A DNA stretch of 5,254 nucleotides, taken from NCBI GenBank assembly GCA_025924755.1, contig JAICHT010000252.1:1-5254 (forward strand). The letters are read 5' to 3'. The notes below the pieces were generated by a model. It did not search any database and was not told where the DNA came from. It saw nothing but the letters and a program-made list of their open reading frames with translations. The DNA is from Chitinophagaceae bacterium. Lineage in GTDB: Bacteria; Bacteroidota; Bacteroidia; Chitinophagales; Chitinophagaceae. A program made the translations under genes and the position numbers. Below are positions 1 to 5,254 of this stretch, in pieces; the stretch's first letter is position 1, and every line of letters starts with the position of its first letter.

Positions 1-1
1 A

Positions 2-1318
2 AAATGCCAGGGCGGGGTGGTATGTACTGCATCGCACAACCCTAAAGAATACAATGGCTACAAAGCATATTGGAACGACGGCGGACAACTTGTGCCACCG
101 CATGACGAAGCGGTGATTGCCGAAGTAGAAAAAATATCAGGTGTAGATGATGTAAAATGGAGCGGCAACGATGAAAATATTACTATCATCGGGAAAGAAA
201 TGGATGAGGCATATATTAAAATGGTAAAAAACCTGAGTGTATATCCAGAGATCATTCAACAGCAGAAAGATTTAAAAATCGTTTACACGCCAATACATGG
301 CACAGGTATCAAATTGGTGCCGCAGGTATTGGCCGCTTATGGATTTACCAATGTGCATATTGTGAATGAGCAAAGCAGGCCGGATGGAAATTTCCCCACT
401 GTAAAATCTCCCAACCCGGAAGAAAGCGACGCTATGCGCCTGGCATTACAACTGGCAGAAAAAATTGATGCCGATATATTACTGGGCACCGATCCGGACG
501 CGGACAGGGTAGGCATTGGCGTGAAGGATAATAATGGTAAATGGGTACTAATGAATGGTAACCAAACCGCCGTGCTGGCTTTTAATTACATGATAGAAAG
601 CCGTAAAGAAAAAGGTATTGCCCGGCCAAATGATATGGTAGTAAAAACCATTGTTACTACTGATATGATCGATGAATTTGCTGCTAAAAACGGCGTAACC
701 TGTTACAATGTATTAACCGGTTTTAAATGGATTGCCGAACTGATAAAGGAAAAAGAAGCTTCGGAAAATTATGTGATTGGTGGCGAAGAAAGCTACGGAT
801 TAATGATAGGCTCTCAATTGCGTGATAAAGATGCCGTATCGGCTGTGGCTATTCTTTGCGAAATGGCGGCGTATGAAAAATCGAAAGGAAAAACACTGTT
901 TCAAAAGCTGCTTGATTTATACGTAGCTTATGGCTTTTATCTCGAAAATTTAATTTCCATAACCAAAAAGGGAAGAGACGGGCAGCAGCAGATTGCCGAT
1001 ATGATGGAACGCTTCCGGAACAATCCGCCTACCACACTTGGTGGCAGTAAAGTAACGCAGTTGCTGGATTATGAAAAAGGCGTAAAGACAGATTTGGGTA
1101 GTAATAAACAAACGCCTATCGAACTGCCTAAATCGAATGTGCTGCAATTTTTATTGGAAGACGGCAGTAAAATCAGTGCAAGACCGTCGGGTACCGAACC
1201 TAAAATAAAGTTTTATTTCAGTGTGCATGCACCACTGGCTTCAGCAGCCGATTATCAAAACGTGCAGAAACAACTCAAGGAAAAAATAGATACGATTATC
1301 AGCGAATTAAGTTTGTAA
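2..1318 (+). CDS. Phosphoglucomutase/phosphomannomutase-type phosphosugar mutase (5' end missing)
   Basis: Alpha-D-phosphohexomutase superfamily enzyme, which interconverts hexose 1- and 6-phosphates (glucose and/or mannose) in the cytosol and so links glycolysis to glycogen and envelope sugar-nucleotide synthesis. The frame is open from the left edge (K-C-Q-G-G before V-V-C). The GTG at 17 is therefore internal and not a real start. Counting that GTG codon as residue 1, the four family signatures appear in order: the catalytic phosphoserine loop TASHNP (Ser6, 32-34); the metal-binding loop DPDADR (residues 159-164, 491-508); the sugar-binding loop GGEESYG (255-261, 779-799); and the phosphate-binding loop RPSGTEP (389-395, 1181-1201). 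About 438 residues are visible. PgcA/PGM2-like members of the family run to roughly 570-590, so about 130-150 N-terminal residues lie outside the window. All catalytic elements are intact. Glucose versus mannose preference cannot be decided from sequence, so no symbol is given. A terminator follows the stop directly. Confidence 0.95.
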   Translation, partial: KCQGGVVCTASHNPKEYNGYKAYWNDGGQLVPPHDEAVIAEVEKISGVDDVKWSGNDENITIIGKEMDEAYIKMVKNLSVYPEIIQQQKDLKIVYTPIHGTGIKLVPQVLAAYGFTNVHIVNEQSRPDGNFPTVKSPNPEESDAMRLALQLAEKIDADILLGTDPDADRVGIGVKDNNGKWVLMNGNQTAVLAFNYMIESRKEKGIARPNDMVVKTIVTTDMIDEFAAKNGVTCYNVLTGFKWIAELIKEKEASENYVIGGEESYGLMIGSQLRDKDAVSAVAILCEMAAYEKSKGKTLFQKLLDLYVAYGFYLENLISITKKGRDGQQQIADMMERFRNNPPTTLGGSKVTQLLDYEKGVKTDLGSNKQTPIELPKSNVLQFLLEDGSKISARPSGTEPKIKFYFSVHAPLASAADYQNVQKQLKEKIDTIISELSL

Positions 1319-1325
1319 AACTAGA

Positions 1326-1357
1326 AAGGGTACTGGTGAGGTACCCTTCTTTCTTTT
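1326..1357 (+). terminator. Intrinsic terminator after the phosphosugar mutase gene
   Basis: A perfect 8-bp stem AAGGGTAC (1326-1333) / GTACCCTT (1341-1348) with a 7-nt loop is followed by the T-rich tail CTTTCTTTT (1349-1357). It begins 8 nt after the mutase stop codon. The stem also lies downstream of the convergent minus-strand gene. Read on that strand it is followed by a poorer T tract (TTTCTAGTTTT), so it may work in both directions, but more strongly on the + strand. Confidence 0.8.
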
Positions 1358-1487
1358 AGGCGGATGGTCTTAGTAATTTATAGCAAGCAATTGGTAGTGT
1401 CGTTCTGCAACAAAGAGAGACTATTTATTGTCTCATTAAAGTAATATTCGTTCAGTAAGCCCTTTTTAACGGTGAAATTGAAAAAGA

Positions 1488-2087
1488 TCAGGCTGTATGT
1501 TTTTTAAAGTAGGGAATCAGTTTCGGAACCTGCTGCCGGTATAGTTTATAATCTTCTCCAAATTCCCCAATCAGCTTTTCTTCTTCCAGCCGGATGGCAT
1601 ATAAGGTATATGCGGTAATGATGATATCAGACAATAACAAGGACCAATGCGGAAGTAATACCAGTAATCCCCATATAAAAATAAAGGTGCCTGAATAAAG
1701 CGGGTGGCGAACATACTTATGAATGCCATTTATCATGAGCGTAGTAGAAGGCTCTTCCGTAAACAAACTTTTTAAACCACTCAGGCTGATAAAGTATTTT
1801 TTTATACAAATGAACATAATCACCAGTCCTGTTATACTGATGGCATATCCTATAGTATTGGTAAGCGGTGTAGGAATAAAAAGTAGGGGAGAATACATTT
1901 TTAGCTGGAAAAAAATAACAAGTCCAAGGGTGATAAAAGCAAAAAGAATATAGTATATCCGGTAATATTGATATTGGTTTTTAAGCGGTATTTGCATCTT
2001 TTTTTTAAATGATAGGCTGGCAAATACACTATGCAATATGCAGAAAATGATCCACCCGGTGGCTAAAAAGATATGTTGTTCAATCAC
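1488..2087 (-). CDS. Integral membrane methyltransferase, ICMT/NnrU-like superfamily
   Basis: A 199-residue multi-pass inner-membrane protein. Hydrophobic segments lie at about residues 7-27, 43-61, 78-100 and 131-165 (the last probably a hairpin of two helices). The diagnostic part is the C-terminal half: H-K-Y-V-R-H-P-L-Y-S-G at residues 123-133, then R-L-E-E-E at 166-170, G-E-D-Y at 177-180 and a final VPKLIP at 187-192. The RHP-x-Y-x-G plus E-E pattern is the S-adenosylmethionine-binding signature of the isoprenylcysteine carboxyl methyltransferase / phospholipid methyltransferase / NnrU group. The acceptor is unknown; bacterial relatives methylate lipids or small thiols. The end resembles methanethiol S-methyltransferases (MddA) from memory, but the protein is shorter than I would expect for one. 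GTG at 2087 is chosen as start because it places helix 1 near the N terminus and leaves a 63-bp gap to pcm. A GTG at 2180 is also in frame, but it would overlap the pcm start by 30 bp and add a polar extension. No in-frame ATG precedes residue 31. Confidence 0.85.
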   Translation of the reverse strand: MIEQHIFLATGWIIFCILHSVFASLSFKKKMQIPLKNQYQYYRIYYILFAFITLGLVIFFQLKMYSPLLFIPTPLTNTIGYAISITGLVIMFICIKKYFISLSGLKSLFTEEPSTTLMINGIHKYVRHPLYSGTFIFIWGLLVLLPHWSLLLSDIIITAYTLYAIRLEEEKLIGEFGEDYKLYRQQVPKLIPYFKKHTA

Positions 2088-2092
2088 AGGTA

Positions 2093-2100
2093 TAAAAGTA
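2093..2100 (-). promoter_or_regulatory. Possible Bacteroidota -7 element for the membrane methyltransferase
   Basis: Read on the minus strand the bases are TACTTTTA, seven of eight matching the Bacteroidota -7 consensus TAnnTTTG. The element ends 5 nt before the GTG proposed as the start at 2087. A minus-strand TTG at 2125-2123 lies 22 nt upstream of it and could be the -33 partner, though the spacing is slightly long. This is a short AT-rich match and could be chance. Its position supports the GTG at 2087 as the start. Confidence 0.4.
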
Positions 2101-2138
2101 GTTTGTTTCTTAATGCATCCATCAATACGGCTTCGGTT

Positions 2139-2146
2139 TATCTTTG
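2139..2146 (+). promoter_or_regulatory. Bacteroidota -7 promoter element of pcm
   Basis: TATCTTTG is an exact match to the TAnnTTTG -7 consensus recognised by the Bacteroidota primary sigma factor. It ends 4 nt before the pcm ATG at 2151, so transcription would start at or within a few bases of the start codon and leave essentially no leader. No Shine-Dalgarno sequence is visible, which fits. I do not see a clear TTG/TTTG -33 element at the usual 19-21 nt spacing. The nearest TTTG (2102-2105) is too far away. Confidence 0.65.
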
Positions 2147-2150
2147 CATT

Positions 2151-2804
2151 ATGAGGACGTTTGAAGACACCTACCGGCACAAAGGGTTAAGGAATAAGTT
2201 GGTGGAAACCATTAGAAAAAAAGGAATTACCGACGAAAAAGTGCTGGAGGCCATCAATAAAATACCCCGCCATTTTTTTCTGGATTCTGCTTTTGATGAC
2301 GTAGCTTATGAAGACCGGGCTTTCCCTATTGCTGAAAAACAAACCATATCACAGCCATATACCGTAGCCTATCAAACACAGTTGCTTGAAGTAAAACCCA
2401 GGCATAAAGTATTGGAAATTGGTACCGGCAGCGCTTACCAGGCCAGCGTTTTGGCAGAGTTGGGGGCGCAGGTATATACCATTGAGCGACAAAAGAAGTT
2501 GTTTGATGAAAATAAAAAATTTTTTTACCTGAAAAAGTATCCCAATATCAAATTCTTCTATGGCGATGGATATGAAGGCTTACCCACCTACGGTCCATTT
2601 GATAGAGTGTTAATTACGGCAGCAGCCCCTGGCATCCCTCAAAAATTAGTAGACCAGTTAAAACCCGGCGGCATGATGGTAATACCCGTGGGTAATGAAG
2701 TGCAAACAATGAAACGGATTATTAAGAAAGAGGACGGCAGTATCAAAGAAGAAGTGTATGATAAATTTCATTTTGTACCGATGTTAGGCGGTAAAAACGA
2801 ATAG
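2151..2804 (+). CDS. pcm: Protein-L-isoaspartate O-methyltransferase (PIMT)
   Basis: Cytosolic protein-repair enzyme (EC 2.1.1.77). It methylates the alpha-carboxyl of isoaspartyl residues formed by spontaneous Asn/Asp damage, using S-adenosylmethionine, so that they can return to normal aspartate. The 217-residue protein is full length for the family. Visible in order are the N-terminal helical region with I-P-R-H-F-F (38-43), the conserved T-I-S-Q-P-Y-T-V-A (65-73), class I methyltransferase motif I V-L-E-I-G-T-G-S-A-Y-Q (87-97), the acidic end of strand 2 in T-I-E-R (110-113), G-D-G-Y (138-141), the D-R-V-L-I-T-A-A-A-P strand (151-160), K-P-G-G (171-174) and the terminal F-V-P-M-L-G-G-K (208-215). 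Motif I has Ala at residue 95, where E. coli Pcm has Gly (GTGSGYQ), a mild substitution. An in-frame ATG at 2073 would add 26 residues with no family similarity. The ATG at 2151 is preferred because it follows a -7 element and gives the usual N terminus. Divergent from the membrane methyltransferase; 64 bp before the acylase gene. Confidence 0.96.
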   Translation: MRTFEDTYRHKGLRNKLVETIRKKGITDEKVLEAINKIPRHFFLDSAFDDVAYEDRAFPIAEKQTISQPYTVAYQTQLLEVKPRHKVLEIGTGSAYQASVLAELGAQVYTIERQKKLFDENKKFFYLKKYPNIKFFYGDGYEGLPTYGPFDRVLITAAAPGIPQKLVDQLKPGGMMVIPVGNEVQTMKRIIKKEDGSIKEEVYDKFHFVPMLGGKNE

Positions 2805-2823
2805 TAGTTCATAAGCCGCATTA

Positions 2824-2836
2824 GCGGGTTACCCGC
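2824..2836 (+). terminator. Short GC hairpin after pcm, possible weak terminator
   Basis: GCGGG (2824-2828) and CCCGC (2832-2836) form a tight 5-bp all-GC stem with a TTA loop, starting 20 nt after the pcm stop. The following sequence AACTTTATTATCTTT is T-rich but interrupted, so if this is a terminator it is probably leaky. That leaves some pcm transcripts running into the acylase gene. The T-rich stretch also overlaps the proposed acylase -7 element. Confidence 0.4.
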
Positions 2837-2844
2837 AACTTTAT

Positions 2845-2852
2845 TATCTTTC
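2845..2852 (+). promoter_or_regulatory. Possible -7 element of the penicillin acylase gene
   Basis: TATCTTTC matches seven of eight positions of the TAnnTTTG consensus (final G replaced by C) and ends 16 nt before the ATG at 2869. No convincing -33 TTG is seen at the expected distance; the corresponding region falls in the GC hairpin. If active, it would give a short leader of about 10-13 nt without a Shine-Dalgarno sequence. Confidence 0.4.
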
Positions 2853-2868
2853 ACATCATTATCCGCTT

Positions 2869-5254
2869 ATGCGAATTTTATCTTTTAGTATCAGCGCTAT
2901 AGTTACCGTATTACTTGTTTTTATTTTGAATCATAAGTGGGGCAGCGTTCCGCCACTGGGTAAATTTTTGAGTCCACAACAAGGCTTTTGGCAAAACGCA
3001 GAACCGGTAGATTATAACTTTGATCAAAACCTCTCTTTTTTAAATTTAAAAGGTAAAGTTTCGGTATACCTGGATGGACGCCTGGTGCCGCATGTTTTTG
3101 CAGAGAATGACGAGGACGTTTATTTTGTGCAGGGATATCTGCATGCAAAATTCCGGTTGTGGCAAATGGAAATACAAACCATGGCAGCCGCAGGCCGCAT
3201 CAGTGAAGTAGCCGGTAATGTACCCGCCGCTATCAGAAACGACAGGGAAGAGCGTCGGTCGGGTATGGTGTTCGGGGCCGAAAATTCTTTAAAGGCTATG
3301 GAAGCTGATCCGGTTACAAAAAAATCAATTGATGCCTATACTAAAGGTGTGAATGCCTATATTAATTCGCTTACGAAAAGCAGTCTGCCACTGGAATATA
3401 AGTTGTTGAATTATCAACCCGAGCAATGGAGCAATTTAAAGATCTGCTTGTTTTTTATGCAAATGAGTAAAGAACTTGCTGGCTTTGAAAGAGACCTGGA
3501 ATTTACCAATGCCAAAGCCTTTTTTGGAAGTAAAGAAATGAATATTTTATATCCCCAGCTTTCCGACTCCTCTGTACCTTTTGCTGTAAGACAAACTGCA
3601 TATGCTGCTCCCACAATAACACCCGTTGCGCCATCCACTGCCGATTCACTATACTTTGGAAACGATACTGCTGTTAATGCTACTGAAGCCACTAAACCCA
3701 ATAGACTCAATGGTAGTAACAACTGGGCCGTAAGCGGACAAAAAACAAAAAGCGGCGCCCCTATATTATGCAATGATCCGCACCTGGGCCTTACGCTTCC
3801 TTCTATATGGTACGAGATGCAATTAACCACACCCGATATGAATGTATATGGCGCTACTTTTCCCGGCGCTCCATGCGTTATTATTGGGTTTAATGACAGT
3901 ATAGCGTTTGGCGAAACCAATGCTATGAGGGATGTAAAAGATTACTACCACATACGCTTTAAAGATGCATCAAAAAAAGAATACTGGTTTAATAATCAAT
4001 GGAAACCTGCTCAGTTGCGTATTGAGCAAATTAAAATAAATGGCGCTGCTACGTTAAATGATACGGTAGCTTATACCGTGTTTGGCCCGGTGATGTACGA
4101 TAAAAGTTTCACAAATGCTGACAACTACACCGATGCATTGGCAGTACATTGGGCTGCTCATTATCCTGCTAATCCTTTACTTACCTTTTTAACTCTTGAT
4201 AAAGCTAAAAATTATACGGATTATCTAAGTGCTATTAAAACCTACAATTGCCCGGGACAAAACTTTGCTTTTGCATCTAAAAGTGGTGATATTGCTTTAT
4301 GGCACGAAGGAAAGTTTCCGGCTTACTGGAAAGGACAGGGGTTGTATGTAATGCCCGGCGAAGACAGCAGCTATATGTGGCAGGGATCTATACCCAAACA
4401 ACAAAACCCGCATATACTAAATCCACCGGAAGGTTATATAGAAAGTGCCAACCAGCGGCCTGTTGATTCTTCATATCCATATTTTATTCCTGGTAATTAC
4501 ATCGTTCCTCGTGGCATCCGCATCAGCCGGCAGTTGCAGCAAATGCAGCAAATTACACCGCAGGATATGATGCGGCTTCAAAACGATACTTACGATGTGT
4601 TTGCGGCCAGCGCCGTACCCTTGCTTATAAAATATACCGATAGAAATCAGCTGGATCAAAAAGTGCTCAACTATTATAATATTGTAAAACACTGGGATTA
4701 TAATGTAACACCCGACTCAAAAGGAGCAACCATTTTTAAAATTTGGTGGGATGCTTTAGACACTGCCATATGGAAAGATGAATATGAGCAGGTAGCATCC
4801 AAAACCATATGGCCGGATAATGAAACGTTATTAGAACTGCTGCTCAAAGATTCTGCATTTAAATTTATAGATGACGTACATACGCCCCAGGCCGAAACGC
4901 TGCAGCAGCAGGTAACGGCAGCGTTGCAAAAAGCCAGTATTACATTGCAAACTGAAGAAAAAGAGAACGGGCTTTTGTGGTGGCGCTATAAAAACACTTC
5001 CATCTTTCATTTATTAAAAACAGCCGTATTGCCGTTTGCCCGAACCGGTTTGCAGGTGGGCGGCTGGCGAACTACTGTGGATGCCATCACGCATGATCAC
5101 GGCCCCAGTTGGCGGATGATCGTACAACTTTCAACTCCTACGGTAGCCTATGGCGTATATCCGGGCGGTCAAAGCGGCAATCCGGGTAGCAGGTTTTATG
5201 ATAATTTCATAGATGCCTGGGCTAAAGGCGCCTATTATACCTTGTGGAGGATGA
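2869..5254 (+). CDS. Penicillin acylase family N-terminal nucleophile hydrolase (3' end missing)
   Basis: Amidohydrolase of the penicillin/cephalosporin/acyl-homoserine-lactone acylase family, made as a precursor that cuts itself into alpha and beta chains. The frame is open for 795 codons to the right edge. Residues 4-20 form one hydrophobic segment, either a signal anchor or a signal peptide, with no clear signal peptidase I site; export is expected. The alpha part carries the family block around V-Q-G-Y-L-H-A (88-94) and R-L-W-Q-M-E (97-102). Residues about 242-280 are an A/T/P-rich linker resembling the excised spacer. Self-cleavage is predicted at Gly282-Ser283 (N-G-S-N-N-W; codon 3715-3717), which frees the nucleophile Ser-beta1. 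His305 is beta23, Asp355 and Asp358 match the calcium ligands beta73 and beta76 of E. coli penicillin G acylase, and Asn528 in S-A-N-Q-R-P fits the oxyanion-hole Asn. Late motifs are H-G-P-S-W-R-M (744-750) and Y-P-G-G-Q-S-G-N-P-G-S (764-774). The family ends soon after this block, so probably only about 5-25 residues are missing. Natural substrate unknown. Start: the only suitable ATG before the hydrophobic segment. Confidence 0.95.
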   Translation, partial: MRILSFSISAIVTVLLVFILNHKWGSVPPLGKFLSPQQGFWQNAEPVDYNFDQNLSFLNLKGKVSVYLDGRLVPHVFAENDEDVYFVQGYLHAKFRLWQMEIQTMAAAGRISEVAGNVPAAIRNDREERRSGMVFGAENSLKAMEADPVTKKSIDAYTKGVNAYINSLTKSSLPLEYKLLNYQPEQWSNLKICLFFMQMSKELAGFERDLEFTNAKAFFGSKEMNILYPQLSDSSVPFAVRQTAYAAPTITPVAPSTADSLYFGNDTAVNATEATKPNRLNGSNNWAVSGQKTKSGAPILCNDPHLGLTLPSIWYEMQLTTPDMNVYGATFPGAPCVIIGFNDSIAFGETNAMRDVKDYYHIRFKDASKKEYWFNNQWKPAQLRIEQIKINGAATLNDTVAYTVFGPVMYDKSFTNADNYTDALAVHWAAHYPANPLLTFLTLDKAKNYTDYLSAIKTYNCPGQNFAFASKSGDIALWHEGKFPAYWKGQGLYVMPGEDSSYMWQGSIPKQQNPHILNPPEGYIESANQRPVDSSYPYFIPGNYIVPRGIRISRQLQQMQQITPQDMMRLQNDTYDVFAASAVPLLIKYTDRNQLDQKVLNYYNIVKHWDYNVTPDSKGATIFKIWWDALDTAIWKDEYEQVASKTIWPDNETLLELLLKDSAFKFIDDVHTPQAETLQQQVTAALQKASITLQTEEKENGLLWWRYKNTSIFHLLKTAVLPFARTGLQVGGWRTTVDAITHDHGPSWRMIVQLSTPTVAYGVYPGGQSGNPGSRFYDNFIDAWAKGAYYTLWRM

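Larger units (their letters stand above)
2810..2871 (+). repeat. 7-bp inverted repeat spanning the acylase start codon
   Basis: CATAAGC at 2810-2816 is the exact reverse complement of GCTTATG at 2865-2871, and the right arm includes the ATG start codon at 2869-2871. The arms are 48 nt apart and enclose the 2824-2836 GC hairpin. In a read-through transcript from pcm the pairing could hide the start codon. A transcript starting at the local promoter would lack the left arm. A match of this length can arise by chance. Confidence 0.35.

Noticed and set aside
17..19. GTG as start of the phosphosugar mutase
   Set aside because: The reading frame continues upstream to the window edge with family-like residues, and a start here would remove the whole N-terminal part of domain 1. 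It is an internal valine.
1417..1434. Hairpin GAGAC / GTCTC as terminator of the minus-strand gene
   Set aside because: The stem is only 5 bp with an 8-nt AT loop, and on the minus strand the following tract is TCTTTG. This is too weak to call, although it is in a plausible place.
1359..1487. Possible small gene or RNA in the convergent gap
   Set aside because: No open frame with a credible start or domain, and no conserved-looking RNA structure beyond the hairpins already noted.
2073..2150. N-terminal 26-residue extension of pcm
   Set aside because: It has no PIMT similarity, spans the divergent promoter region and overlaps the start of the minus-strand gene. The ATG at 2151 gives the normal family N terminus.
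2088..2180. N-terminal 31-residue extension of the minus-strand methyltransferase from GTG at 2180
   Set aside because: It would overlap the pcm coding sequence, adds a polar basic stretch before the first membrane helix, and has no supporting element upstream.
2514..2526. A6T7 tract inside pcm as a slippage or phase-variation site
   Set aside because: It encodes ordinary Lys-Lys-Phe-Phe codons in an AT-rich gene, and the protein is continuous and intact across it.
3414..3920. 168-residue minus-strand open frame
   Set aside because: It lies wholly inside the acylase coding region, opposite the conserved catalytic block, and has no recognisable domain. It is a shadow of the real gene.
1..5254. 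A novel multi-gene defence or mobile system
   Set aside because: All four genes are recognisable housekeeping or accessory enzyme families. There are no repeats, integrases, transposases or toxin-antitoxin pairs, and base composition looks even across the window.

Overview
The window looks like chromosomal DNA from a member of the Bacteroidota, probably a Chitinophagaceae-like or related soil/aquatic lineage. The reasons are the moderate-to-low GC content, start codons without a recognisable Shine-Dalgarno sequence, a TAnnTTTG-type -7 promoter element directly before a start codon (TATCTTTG at 2139-2146), and protein sequences of the type common in that phylum. The exact genus cannot be read from the sequence.

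Layout. (1) Positions 2-1318, + strand: the C-terminal three quarters of a phosphoglucomutase/phosphomannomutase-type phosphosugar mutase. It is cut by the left edge just upstream of its catalytic TASHNP loop and is followed at once by a good intrinsic terminator (1326-1357). (2) Positions 1488-2087, - strand: a 199-residue multi-pass membrane protein of the isoprenylcysteine carboxyl methyltransferase (ICMT)/NnrU-like superfamily, convergent with the mutase. (3) Positions 2151-2804, + strand: a complete protein-L-isoaspartate O-methyltransferase (pcm), divergent from the membrane methyltransferase across a 63-bp gap that holds a possible -7 element on each strand. (4) Positions 2869 to the right edge, + strand: a penicillin-acylase-family N-terminal nucleophile (Ntn) hydrolase. 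It is open through all 795 visible codons and probably lacks only a short C-terminal tail.

Working together. The genes do not form an obvious pathway. The mutase serves sugar-phosphate metabolism and envelope precursor supply. The two methyltransferases both use S-adenosylmethionine but differ in fold, compartment and substrate: Pcm repairs aged cytosolic proteins, and the membrane enzyme acts on an unknown small molecule or lipid-like acceptor. The acylase should act outside the cytoplasmic membrane on an unknown amide. pcm and the acylase lie in the same direction 64 bp apart, with a short GC-rich hairpin between them, so they may be partly co-transcribed.

I found no mobile element, RNA gene, CRISPR array or clear novel multi-gene system. 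The region reads as ordinary core or near-core genome. The points worth a second look are the apparently leaderless pcm promoter, the compact divergent promoter region, an A8 slippery tract early in the membrane methyltransferase gene, and an inverted repeat that covers the acylase start codon.
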